Below are positions 16,302 through 24,719 of a DNA stretch of 36,904 nucleotides, piece by piece. The notes under the pieces were generated by a model that did no database searches, was not told the origin of the DNA, and was given only the letters and a program-made list of their open reading frames with translations. Each line of letters opens with the position of its first letter. Within the stretch, counting starts at the first letter, position 1. Made by a program: the position numbers and the translations under genes. This DNA is from an uncultured Clostridia bacterium (GTDB lineage Bacteria; Bacillota; Clostridia; Oscillospirales; Oscillospiraceae), in contig CAMZIY010000007.1 in NCBI GenBank assembly GCA_947307365.1, positions 1 through 36,904 of the forward strand, read 5' to 3'.

Positions 16302-17309
16302 TTACACTGTTTTTGCTTTGATTGCAATAGTTCCGGCGGGTAAATCCCCGGCTTCCGCACGCACCTGCCGCAGCCGGAACCGGTCCCGGAGCCAGAGCAG
16401 GTTTTCTTTTCCCCTGCCGGTCATTTTCGACAGACTTCCCGGATCCACCAGGAGCGTCAGATCCTCCGGCAGGGATTCCTGCTGCTTCAGAAGACGTTCA
16501 GCCTCATCCCGGTACAGGCGGGAGTAGACCAGCTCCCCCAGGGCGGGATGATACGGGCCGGACAGAAGCTTCTCCTCCAGTTCCCGGGAAGGGTGCAGTC
16601 CCAGACGCAGGATGGGGATCTCCCGTTCCCGGAAAAGCCGCACGATGGGCGCGCAGGTCTCCACCGCCTCTTCCGTCGTCCGCGCCCGATATTCGCCCCG
16701 CTCCAGCATTTCCGCAAGTTCCGTGCCCCGCAGGACCAGGGTTGGATAGATCCTCACCCCGTCCGGCCTGAGATCCGCCAGTCGCTGCGCAGTGCGAAGG
16801 TCCTCCTCCGGGTCCGATCCCGGAAGGCCGGTCATCATCTGCAGGACGATCCGGAACCCTCGCTCCCGCAGCAGTCTGCACGCCCGAACCGTATCCTCCG
16901 CCCGATGGCCGCGTCCGGAAGCATCCAGTACCCGGTCCGACATGGATTGGGCCCCCAGTTCCACCGTTTCCACCCCATATGCCGAAAGCCGATCGAGGAC
17001 AGCCCCGTCGATGCAGTCGGGGCGGGTGGAGACACGGATGGAGACGAGAAAACCCATGCCGCGGAAGGGCTGCGCCGCTTCCAGCAGCGCTGTCTGCACC
17101 TCCGGAGATACGGCGGTGAAGCTGCCTCCGTAAAACGCCAACTCCGCCCAGGCCGAAACAGCCTGCGCGGAGCGCAACGCTTCCTGTACGGTCTCCGGGT
17201 CGGCAGGTCCTGTCTGCCCGGAGATAGTTCGCTGATCACAAAATACACACCGATGGGGACAGCCCAGGTGCGGCACGAATACCGGAACGATCCTGCGCCG
17301 CGGCGTCAC
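16302..17309 (-). CDS. Elp3-like radical SAM protein
   Basis: A 335-residue radical SAM enzyme. The [4Fe-4S] cluster motif is C17-x3-C21-x2-C24 (GCPHRCVFC), followed by ELAFYGGSFT (the GGE-like SAM-binding strand), IRVSTRPDCID, VELGAQSM and QMMTGLPGSDPEEDL. The pattern matches the Elp3/YhcC-like group. It lacks the C-terminal acetyltransferase domain of true Elp3, so tRNA wobble modification is only a possibility. It lies between rnc and smc, a common arrangement in Clostridia, and overlaps the rnc stop by four bases. Its true substrate is unknown. Confidence 0.88.
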   Translation of the reverse strand: MTPRRRIVPVFVPHLGCPHRCVFCDQRTISGQTGPADPETVQEALRSAQAVSAWAELAFYGGSFTAVSPEVQTALLEAAQPFRGMGFLVSIRVSTRPDCIDGAVLDRLSAYGVETVELGAQSMSDRVLDASGRGHRAEDTVRACRLLRERGFRIVLQMMTGLPGSDPEEDLRTAQRLADLRPDGVRIYPTLVLRGTELAEMLERGEYRARTTEEAVETCAPIVRLFREREIPILRLGLHPSRELEEKLLSGPYHPALGELVYSRLYRDEAERLLKQQESLPEDLTLLVDPGSLSKMTGRGKENLLWLRDRFRLRQVRAEAGDLPAGTIAIKAKTV

Positions 17310-17995
17310 TTATTTCCCTCCGCCCGCAGGGAATCCAGGGCGTTCTTGGCGGCTGCCTGTTCCGCTTCCTTTTTGCTGCGTCCGCTGCCCTCTCCCGCCA
17401 CTCGTCCGTCATAGAGGACCTGGGCGGAAAACACCTTGTTGTGATCCGGCCCGCTTTCTCCCACCATTCGGTATATGGGCGCCGCCATGCCCAGATGCTG
17501 GACCGCCTCCTGCAGAACGGTCTTGTGGTCGCTGCTGCCGCTCCTGGACGCGGTCCTGAGCTTGGAAAGGATGAACCGTTCCACCATGGCTCTGGCCGGT
17601 CCTTCCCCGCCGTCGATATACACGGCGGCCAGGGTCGCCTCAAAAGCATCGGCGATGATGGAGGGCCGCTGACGGCCGCCTCCCTGCTCTTCCCCCCGGC
17701 CGAGACGCAGATACTGCCCCAGGCCGATGGTCTCGGAAGCCTCCGCCAGACTGCTTTCGCACACCAGTTCCGCCCGCAGCCGGGTCATATCCCCCTCGGG
17801 CATCTGAGGGAAGCGGAGGTACAGCGTCTCCGCCACCAGCCAGCCCAGGACGGAATCCCCCAGGAATTCCAGCCGCTCATTGCTGCCCAGCCGTCCGCTC
17901 CCCCGCTCATTGGACCAGGAACTGTGAGTCAGGGCATGCTCCAGGAGCTCCCGTCTGCTGAACGTATAGCCCAGCCTGGCTTCCAGCTCATTCAT
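17306..17995 (-). CDS. rnc: ribonuclease III
   Basis: A 229-residue double-strand-specific endoribonuclease that processes rRNA precursors and structured mRNAs. The RNase III signature NERLEFLGDSVLGW carries the catalytic acidic residues, and a second acidic site lies in IIADAFEATLAAVYID. A C-terminal dsRNA-binding domain (from DHKTVLQEAVQHLG, ending GSGRSKKEAEQAAAKNAL) completes the standard two-domain protein. The ATG overlaps the plsX stop by eight bases, so translation is probably coupled. Confidence 0.97.
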   Translation of the reverse strand: MNELEARLGYTFSRRELLEHALTHSSWSNERGSGRLGSNERLEFLGDSVLGWLVAETLYLRFPQMPEGDMTRLRAELVCESSLAEASETIGLGQYLRLGRGEEQGGGRQRPSIIADAFEATLAAVYIDGGEGPARAMVERFILSKLRTASRSGSSDHKTVLQEAVQHLGMAAPIYRMVGESGPDHNKVFSAQVLYDGRVAGEGSGRSKKEAEQAAAKNALDSLRAEGNK

Positions 17996-19025
17996 GGGCG
18001 CGCTCCGGCTCCGCCGCAGGCAGATCAGCCAGCTTATCCGCCAGATCTTTGCAGAGATCCGAGGAAACGAGCTTCATGGCCTGGGCGATGGCGTTCTTTA
18101 CCGCCTTGGCATCGCAGGAGCCGTGGGCCTTGATCACCGGTTTGGTGATCCCCAGGAACACGGTCCCGCCGACTTCCCGATAATCCATCATCTTTTTGAA
18201 ACCCTTCAGGTCCTTTTTCACCAGGAGGGCCGCCAGCTTCGTGCGCAAGCCGCTGAGGAACAGGGTCTTCAGCGCTCCGGTCAGATAGAGGGCTGTGCCT
18301 TCCATGGTTTTCAGCAGGACATTGCCGGAAAAGCCGTCCGTCACCAGCACGTCCGTCACGCCTTCCAAAACGTCCCGGCCTTCCACGTTGCCGATGAAGT
18401 TCAGCTTGCCCGCTTCTGCCGCCTGCTCCAGCAGACGGTATGTATCCTTCTGGAGGCTCGTTCCTTTCCCCGCTTCGGCGCCGATATTGAGCAGCCCCAC
18501 TCTGGGCTTTTCCAATCCCAGATACAGTCGGGCCAGCGCGTCCCCCATGAAGGCGAACTGTAACAGATACTCCGGACTGCACTCCGCGTTGGCTCCGCAG
18601 TCGATCAGGACGCAGCTGCCCTGCTTCGTAGGCAGGATCGGCGCAAGAGCCGCCCGGCGGACGCCCCGGATGCGCTTTACCACAAGAGTCGCGCCGGAGA
18701 GAAGCGCGCCGGTGCTTCCTGCAGACACGGCCGCGTCCCCTTCCCCATCTCTGAGCATGCGCAGCATGACCGACATGGAGGAATCCTTCTTATCCCGCAC
18801 CGCGCGGGCGGGATCATCCTCCATGGTCACCACCTGTGTGCTGTTGGCGATCTCCAGCCCTTTGGGCAGATCGGTACGGCCCATGTCCTGCATGCAGTGC
18901 AGGATGTCTTCCGTACGCCCCACCAGGACGACTTCCACCCCGAATTCCTCTACCGCCTGTACCGCGCCTTTGACGATCTCCTGCGGAGCGTAATCTCCGC
19001 CCATGGCGTCCACGATGATCTTCAT
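17988..19025 (-). CDS. plsX: phosphate acyltransferase PlsX
   Basis: A 345-residue enzyme that converts acyl-ACP to acyl-phosphate, the first step of phosphatidic acid synthesis in Gram-positives. Family hallmarks: IIVDAMGGDYAP at the N-terminus, VSAGSTGALLSGA, LIDCGANAECSPEYL, NIGAEAGKGT and VTDGFSGNVLLKT. AGAGGAAAG precedes the ATG. In many Bacillota acpP lies between plsX and rnc; here plsX runs directly into rnc with an eight-base overlap, so the carrier protein gene must be elsewhere. It follows trmFO after a 34-base gap. Confidence 0.97.
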   Translation of the reverse strand: MKIIVDAMGGDYAPQEIVKGAVQAVEEFGVEVVLVGRTEDILHCMQDMGRTDLPKGLEIANSTQVVTMEDDPARAVRDKKDSSMSVMLRMLRDGEGDAAVSAGSTGALLSGATLVVKRIRGVRRAALAPILPTKQGSCVLIDCGANAECSPEYLLQFAFMGDALARLYLGLEKPRVGLLNIGAEAGKGTSLQKDTYRLLEQAAEAGKLNFIGNVEGRDVLEGVTDVLVTDGFSGNVLLKTMEGTALYLTGALKTLFLSGLRTKLAALLVKKDLKGFKKMMDYREVGGTVFLGITKPVIKAHGSCDAKAVKNAIAQAMKLVSSDLCKDLADKLADLPAAEPERAHE

Positions 19026-19059
19026 CTTTCTTTCCTCTTTTCAAAAACCGGAAGTGAGC

Positions 19060-20367
19060 TCACAGGGAGCTCAGCACCTGATCCAGCCGGGTCAGCGCCC
19101 GCTGGGACAGGATCGCATTCCGGTTCCGTTTTCCCTTCACTTTTCCCTCCAGGGGAGCGATGATCCCGTAATTCACGTTCATGGGCTGGAAATCAGAAAC
19201 GGTCCCGTCGCTCACATAAGCGGCCAGGGCGCCGATGGCCGTCTCCCGCGTGAAATCCGCAGGTTCCTGTCCCAGCAGTTCCCGCGCCGTCTGCAGCCCG
19301 CACAGCAGGCCGGAGGCGGTGGATTCCACGTAGCCCTCCACCCCCGTGATCTGACCGGCGAACCGGATCCTGGGCTCCTCCCGCAGGCGATACTGCCCAT
19401 CCAGCAGCCGGGGTGAATCCAGATAGGTGTTCCGATGCATCACGCCGAAGCGGACGAACTCAGCCTCCCCCAGAGCCGGGATCATGGAGAATACCCGCTT
19501 CTGTTCTCCGAAGGTCAGGTGCGTCTGAAAGCCCACCAGATTATATAAACTGCCAGCAAAATTATCCCGCCGGAGCTGCACCACCGCGTAAGGCTCCCGC
19601 CCGGTTTTGGGATCGATGATCCCCCGGGGCTTCAACGGGCCGTAACGCAGAGTGTCGACGCCTCGCCGGGCCATCACCTCTACGGGCATACATCCCTCGA
19701 ATACCAGTTTATCTTCAAATCCGTGGACGTGGGCTTCTTCCGCCTCTGCCAGAGCCTGGCGAAAAGCGAGATACGTCTCCTTATCCATCGGGCAGTTTAC
19801 ATAATCTGCAGAACCTTTGTTGTACCGTGAGGCGAAAAAGGCCTCCTGCATATCCACGCTCTCCAGGGTGACGATAGGCGCGGCGGCGTCGTAGAAATGG
19901 AGATAGGTCCCCTCTCCCAGTCTGCGGCCGATGGCTTCGCTGAGGGCGTCGGAAGTCAGGGGGCCGGTGGCAAGGATGACGATCCCCTCCGGGATCTCCG
20001 TGACCTCCCCGGGTTCCACGCTGATCAGAGGATGGCTGCGGATCGCCCGGGTGATGGTACGGGCAAACCCCTCCCGGTCGACAGCCAGGGCGCTCCCCGC
20101 CTCCACCCGGTTTTCGTCCGCGCTGCGGAGGATCAGGGAATCCAGCCTCCGGAGTTCTTCCTTCAGCAGACCCACGGCGTTGGCGGGATCGGCGCTGCGC
20201 AGGGAGTTGGAACAGACCAGCTCGGCGAAATCGTCCGAGACGTGAGCAGGCGTTTTTTTCTCCGGCTTCATTTCCCGCAGGCATACGGGGATCCCCCGCT
20301 TCGCCAGCTGCCAGGCCGCCTCGCTGCCCGCAAGGCCCGCGCCCACCACCGTTACCCGCTCAGGCAT
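19060..20367 (-). CDS. trmFO: folate/FAD-dependent tRNA (uracil-54-C5)-methyltransferase
   Basis: A 435-residue flavoprotein that makes ribothymidine at tRNA position 54, using methylenetetrahydrofolate as carbon donor and FADH2. The N-terminal dinucleotide-binding motif is VVGAGLAGSEAAWQLAKRG; later motifs include ELVCSNSLRSADPANAVGLLK and RGIIDPKTGREPYAVVQLR. The start is set at ATG 20367 (MPERVTVVGAG), immediately before the FAD motif; the open frame extends upstream but only antisense-like into topA. The ATG overlaps the topA stop by eight bases. dprA-topA-trmFO is a classic Bacillota order. Confidence 0.96.
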   Translation of the reverse strand: MPERVTVVGAGLAGSEAAWQLAKRGIPVCLREMKPEKKTPAHVSDDFAELVCSNSLRSADPANAVGLLKEELRRLDSLILRSADENRVEAGSALAVDREGFARTITRAIRSHPLISVEPGEVTEIPEGIVILATGPLTSDALSEAIGRRLGEGTYLHFYDAAAPIVTLESVDMQEAFFASRYNKGSADYVNCPMDKETYLAFRQALAEAEEAHVHGFEDKLVFEGCMPVEVMARRGVDTLRYGPLKPRGIIDPKTGREPYAVVQLRRDNFAGSLYNLVGFQTHLTFGEQKRVFSMIPALGEAEFVRFGVMHRNTYLDSPRLLDGQYRLREEPRIRFAGQITGVEGYVESTASGLLCGLQTARELLGQEPADFTRETAIGALAAYVSDGTVSDFQPMNVNYGIIAPLEGKVKGKRNRNAILSQRALTRLDQVLSSL

Positions 20368-22690
20368 CTTCGTTCCCTTCAGCCGCCGGTTTCCGGCTGC
20401 GTCCGGCCGACGCCGTCTTTTTTCCGGCGGCGGCTTTGGATGTCGTTTTCCTGGATGCGGTTTTCTTCCCCGCCGGTTTTTTGGCGGCGGTCTTCGCACC
20501 TGCTGCGGTCTTTTTCCCGCCGGTTTTCCCGGTTCCGGTTTTCGCCGCCGTTTCCCCTTCGACGGCTGCCGCGCCGGTCTCTTCCGTCTTTTTCCGGTAT
20601 CCCCGCTGGTCCTCGGGCACGAAGGCGCTGCACTCCGGGTTGATGCAGAAGGGCTTGCGATACCCCCGGCCGGACCGCTTGAACAGCGTCTTTCCGCAGC
20701 TGGGGCAATCGTCCTTCAGCGGAACATCCCAGGTCATAAAGCCGCATTCCGTTCCCCGCTCGCAGGCATAGTAGGTATATCCCCGCTTGGAGCTGCGCTT
20801 CAGGATCCTGGCGCCGCACTGGGGGCATCTTCCGGGCATTTCGATCACGATGGGCTTGGTGAATTTGCATTCCGGATAGCCCGGGCAGCCAAGAAAACGG
20901 CCGAAACGGCTGGTCTTCACCACCAGGTTCCGTCCGCAGTTGGGGCAGATCTCAGAGGTCACTTCGTCCGGCACTTTGATACGGACACCCTTGAGATTGA
21001 CCTCCGCCTCCTCCAGAGAATGGGCAAAGTCACCGTAGAACTCCCGCAGGACCTGCTTCCAGGCTTTATTTCCCTTCTCCACCTCGTCCAGGGTGGCTTC
21101 CATATGGGCGGTGAAGGCCAGATCCACGATATCCCCGAAGCGCTCCTCCATGAATCCGGTGACGGTCTCTCCCAAGGAGGTAGGTTTCAGGAACTTTCCT
21201 TCCTTGAGCACGTATTCCCGGTCCAGGATCGTACTGACGGTAGGCGCATAGGTGCTGGGCCGGCCGATCCCCTTTTCCTCCATGGCCCGGATCAGGGTAT
21301 CTTCCGTATATCGAGCGGGAGGCTGTGTGAACTTCTGTTCTTCCTTCAGCTGGAGGAGATCCAGGCGATCGCCCTGGTTGAGCTGCGGCAGCGGGGTGCT
21401 CTTTTCCTCCCCTTCCTCCGCTTGGCTGTCGTACACCTTGGTGAAGCCGGGGAATTTCAGGGAGGAAGTGCTGGCCTTGAACACATAGCCTGTGGATACG
21501 GCATCCACGGAAACCGCGTCATACACGGCGTTGGCCATCTGGCTGGCCATGAAGCGCCTCCAGATCAGCCGGTACAGGCGGTACTGGTCCTCTGTCAGAT
21601 CCTTCCGGATCCGCTCCGGCGTCAGCTCCACGTCCGAGGGACGGATGGCCTCATGGGCATCCTGCGCTTCCTTGCTGGTCTTGAAATAACGGGTCTTGGG
21701 GGGATAATACTCGCTGCCGTAATTGCGGACGATGTGATCCTTCGCCGCGGCGATTGCCTCGGCGGAGATGCGGAGAGAGTCGGTACGCATATAGGTGATA
21801 AGGCCGATGCTGCCCTCTCCCGTTACGTTGACGCCTTCATACAGCTGCTGGGCGATGGACATGGTCCGCCTCGGGGTCATGTTCAGGCGGCGGGAAGCCT
21901 CCTGCTGCAAAGTGGAGGTGATGAAAGGCGCCGCCGGAGACCGGCTCTTGTCCTGCCGCTTTACGCTGCCCACGGTAAAGGGCGAACCCTTCACGGCGTT
22001 CATGACCATGTCCACGGAAGCCCGGTCGGGCAGATCCAGCTTTTTCTTTTCCGTGCCGTAAAACCGGGCGGTGAACGCGGCCTTCTGCCCCTCGGGGCGG
22101 AGTTCCGCATCCAGGAGCCAGTACTCCTTCGGCTCGAACGCCCGGATCTCCTGCTCCCGATCCACCACCATGCGCGTGACGGCGGATTGGACCCGGCCGG
22201 CGGAAAGGCCCCGGCGGATCTTAGACCAAAGTAGCGGGCTGAGCTTATAGCCCACGATGCGGTCCAGGATGCGTCTGGCCTGCTGGGCGTCCACCAGATC
22301 CATATCGATTTTCCGGGGTTTCCCGATGCTCTCCAGCACGACCTTCTTGGTGATCTCGTTGAAGGTGACCCGGGCGGTCTTCTCCTCCGGCAGCTCAAGC
22401 AGCTCCTTCAGATGCCAGGAGATGGCCTCCCCTTCCCGGTCCGGGTCGGTGGCCAGAAAGACCCGGTCCGCGCTGCGGGCTTCCTTCTGCAGTCTGCCGA
22501 TGATCTCGCTCTTTGAAGCGATGGGCTCATAGTCCGGGGTGAAATCCGCTGCGATATCCACACCGATGGTGCTCTTGGGCAGATCCCTCAGATGACCGGT
22601 GGATGCGGTGACACGATACCCTGCGCCGAGATATTTCTCAATGGTCCTCGCCTTCGCGGGCGACTCCACGATCACAAGTGCGTTTTCCAT
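20360..22690 (-). CDS. topA: DNA topoisomerase I with a histone-like Lys/Ala-rich tail
   Basis: A 776-residue type IA topoisomerase that relaxes negative supercoils. The Toprim domain begins ALVIVESPAKARTIEKYL with the acidic triad TDPDREGEA at 81-89. The nicking tyrosine is Tyr300 in SIGLITYMRTDS. After the core come three four-cysteine zinc modules (CPNCGRNL, CPQCGARI, CPSCGKTL and their partner cysteines). The last 79 residues or so (about 698-776) are low-complexity Lys, Ala, Thr and Gly, with repeated KKTA/GKKTAS-like units. Such tails are known in high-GC bacteria to aid DNA binding and processivity. It lies 64 bases behind dprA. Confidence 0.97.
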   Translation of the reverse strand: MENALVIVESPAKARTIEKYLGAGYRVTASTGHLRDLPKSTIGVDIAADFTPDYEPIASKSEIIGRLQKEARSADRVFLATDPDREGEAISWHLKELLELPEEKTARVTFNEITKKVVLESIGKPRKIDMDLVDAQQARRILDRIVGYKLSPLLWSKIRRGLSAGRVQSAVTRMVVDREQEIRAFEPKEYWLLDAELRPEGQKAAFTARFYGTEKKKLDLPDRASVDMVMNAVKGSPFTVGSVKRQDKSRSPAAPFITSTLQQEASRRLNMTPRRTMSIAQQLYEGVNVTGEGSIGLITYMRTDSLRISAEAIAAAKDHIVRNYGSEYYPPKTRYFKTSKEAQDAHEAIRPSDVELTPERIRKDLTEDQYRLYRLIWRRFMASQMANAVYDAVSVDAVSTGYVFKASTSSLKFPGFTKVYDSQAEEGEEKSTPLPQLNQGDRLDLLQLKEEQKFTQPPARYTEDTLIRAMEEKGIGRPSTYAPTVSTILDREYVLKEGKFLKPTSLGETVTGFMEERFGDIVDLAFTAHMEATLDEVEKGNKAWKQVLREFYGDFAHSLEEAEVNLKGVRIKVPDEVTSEICPNCGRNLVVKTSRFGRFLGCPGYPECKFTKPIVIEMPGRCPQCGARILKRSSKRGYTYYACERGTECGFMTWDVPLKDDCPSCGKTLFKRSGRGYRKPFCINPECSAFVPEDQRGYRKKTEETGAAAVEGETAAKTGTGKTGGKKTAAGAKTAAKKPAGKKTASRKTTSKAAAGKKTASAGRSRKPAAEGNEDA

Positions 22691-22754
22691 GCGTACCTAT
22701 CCGCTTTGTCAGCCAAAGCGCTCCTTATTCCTCAATTGATCCTTCCGCCGCCGA

Positions 22755-23927
22755 TCATGTGACCAGCAGCCGGTAACGGCGGTCCTCTTCCGCAACGTAG
22801 CCCTTGAGCTGCAGCATGACCAGGGAGGTGATCACCTCGCCGGGGTCCCTGCCGGTGGCTGCGATGAGATCATCGCTGTGTTTCTCCCCTCCGGCCAGAA
22901 GGCCGACCAGCTCCAGCTCCGTTTCCGAAAGCTCCGCCAGCTGTTCTTTCAGTGCATGATAGCCTACATCCCCAGGCTTGTCAAGATGAGGCTTTCTCTC
23001 CCCGCCCTGGTCTTTCCGTTCCCGTCCGCCGCTGCTGAACCCGATCAGCCTGGGGTAACGGAAGCGGTATTCCTCCAGGATATCCTCCCCGCTGCACACC
23101 AGCTGCGCCCCATCCCGGATCAGGGCATGGGAGCCGATAAAGCCCGGATCGTTGGCCATGCCGGGCACGACGAACACATCCCGTCCATGTTCCTGGGCCC
23201 GGGCGGCGGTGATGAGGGAACCGCTTTTCTTCGGCGCCTGCACCACGGTGATCCCCAGGCTCAGCCCGCTGATGATCCGGTTGCGCTGGGGAAAACTGGC
23301 CCGGGTCGCACCGGTCCCCGGAGGATACTCGCTCACCAGCGCGCCGTTCTGCGCCACCGTCCCCTGGAGTTTATCGTTCCAGGCGGGATAGACCTTGTCT
23401 GTGGAGGTGCCCAATACGGCGATCACGCTCCCGCGGCCTTTCAGGGCTCCCTTGGCGGCGGAACTGTCGATCCCTTCGGCCAGCCCGGTCACCACCACGG
23501 CTCCCGCCTCCGCCAGATCCCTGCCGATGCTCTCCGCCATCTCCCGTCCATAGGCGGAGGCCTTCCGGGTACCCACCACGCCGATGGTAAGGCGATCGTC
23601 CACGGGAGGCAAGACCCCTTTGACGTACAGTACCGCGGGCGGATCGGGGATGTTCCTCAGGCGCTCCGGATAATCCGCATCCTGGAGACAGAGGATCCGC
23701 ACCCCCTGCTTTTCGCAGGCCGCCCGGACCCGTTCCGCCCGGTCGGGATCCCGGTTCAGCAGCGCTTTGATTTCCTGCGCCGTCGCCCCTTCCACTTCCC
23801 GCAGTTCGCTCTCCGAAGCATAGTATACCCCTTTGGCACTGCCGAATCTGCGCAGATATTTCTGCGCTGCCGCAGCGCTCACGCCCCGGCACAGGGAGAG
23901 CCAGAGCCAGCTGTTCAGATCCGACAT
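22755..23927 (-). CDS. dprA: DNA-processing protein DprA (Smf)
   Basis: A 390-residue protein that loads RecA on incoming single-stranded DNA during transformation. It has an N-terminal helix-hairpin-helix-like region (SDLNSWLWLSLCRGVS to about 80), the Rossmann-fold DprA core (IGVVGTRKASAYGRE, VVTGLAEGIDSSAAKGAL, FPQRNRIISGLS) and a C-terminal winged-helix domain (ELSETELELVGLLAGGEKHSDDL). The start is MSDLN at 23927, with AGGGA upstream; the ATG is one base past the stop of the preceding methyltransferase gene. Presence of dprA alone does not prove competence. Confidence 0.95.
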   Translation of the reverse strand: MSDLNSWLWLSLCRGVSAAAAQKYLRRFGSAKGVYYASESELREVEGATAQEIKALLNRDPDRAERVRAACEKQGVRILCLQDADYPERLRNIPDPPAVLYVKGVLPPVDDRLTIGVVGTRKASAYGREMAESIGRDLAEAGAVVVTGLAEGIDSSAAKGALKGRGSVIAVLGTSTDKVYPAWNDKLQGTVAQNGALVSEYPPGTGATRASFPQRNRIISGLSLGITVVQAPKKSGSLITAARAQEHGRDVFVVPGMANDPGFIGSHALIRDGAQLVCSGEDILEEYRFRYPRLIGFSSGGRERKDQGGERKPHLDKPGDVGYHALKEQLAELSETELELVGLLAGGEKHSDDLIAATGRDPGEVITSLVMLQLKGYVAEEDRRYRLLVT

Positions 23928-23928
23928 G

Positions 23929-24684
23929 TCATTCTTCCCTTCTCCGATAGACCTCCCAAAGCAGGACCGCCGCAGCGGCTCCCGCATTCAGGGATTCCGC
24001 GCCCGGCTCCATGGGGATGCGCACCACCCGGTCCGCCGCCTCCAGCATTTCCGCCGAGAGGCCGTGCCCCTCATTGCCGATGGCCAGAGCCAGCCGCTGG
24101 GGAAATTCCCATTTCCCCAGGGTCTCCGCGTCCGCCCTCAGGGCGGCGGCGACGAGTGGGACGCCCTTTTCCTTCAGCGCCAGGATCGCTTCTCCGGAAG
24201 ACATCGTCCATACCCGGCGGCGGAACACCGCCCCCATGGAGGCGCGCACAGCCTTCGGTCCAAAGGGGTCCGCGCAGGCCCCCGCCAGGATCACGCCGTC
24301 AAACCCGAAGGCGTTGGCGGTGCGGATCAGCGTGCCCACGTTGCCCGGATCCTGCAGATCCTCCGCCAGAAGGAACCGGTCCCCTTCCACCGGTCCCGCG
24401 TCGGGGATCCGGCACACGAACAGGAGCTCCGGGGCGGTTTTCATGGGAGAAACGTAGTCCAGGAGCTCCGGGGTCACATAATATCGGCTGACGGCGGGAT
24501 CCAGCTCCTCTACCGGCTCTGCGGACATCACGCTGGTCAGGGCAAGACCCGCGGCCAGTGCCTCCTCCAGCAGCTTTCTCCCCTGTCCCAGGCAGGAACG
24601 GGTCTCCCGCCGATAGTCCCGGTCCGCCCCCAGGCGCCGGTATTCTCCGATCACCGGATTCTTCCGGCTGGTGATGGTCGTCAT
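23929..24684 (-). CDS. SpoU/TrmH-family rRNA 2'-O-methyltransferase
   Basis: A 251-residue SPOUT methyltransferase. The N-terminal substrate-binding domain starts ITSRKNPVIGEYRRL, and the catalytic trefoil-knot domain shows the three SpoU motifs: LAEDLQDPGNVGTLIRTANA, LAIGNEGHGLS and SLNAGAAAAVLLWEVYR. The third motif reads NAGAAAA where NVAVAA is usual. Such enzymes methylate ribose 2'-OH in 23S rRNA or tRNA; the target is not deducible. The start is ATG 24684 with GGAG nine bases upstream, not the longer open frame to 24945, which would run into the preceding gene. Confidence 0.9.
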   Translation of the reverse strand: MTTITSRKNPVIGEYRRLGADRDYRRETRSCLGQGRKLLEEALAAGLALTSVMSAEPVEELDPAVSRYYVTPELLDYVSPMKTAPELLFVCRIPDAGPVEGDRFLLAEDLQDPGNVGTLIRTANAFGFDGVILAGACADPFGPKAVRASMGAVFRRRVWTMSSGEAILALKEKGVPLVAAALRADAETLGKWEFPQRLALAIGNEGHGLSAEMLEAADRVVRIPMEPGAESLNAGAAAAVLLWEVYRRREE

Positions 24685-24719
24685 TCTCTGCCACTCCAAA
24701 CCTGCCGCGCGGGCGGCCG

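Noticed and set aside
19044..19072. Possible terminator between trmFO and plsX
   Set aside because: The stem is only GAGCTC/GAGCTC (6 bp) and the T-run is seven bases away, too weak to claim.
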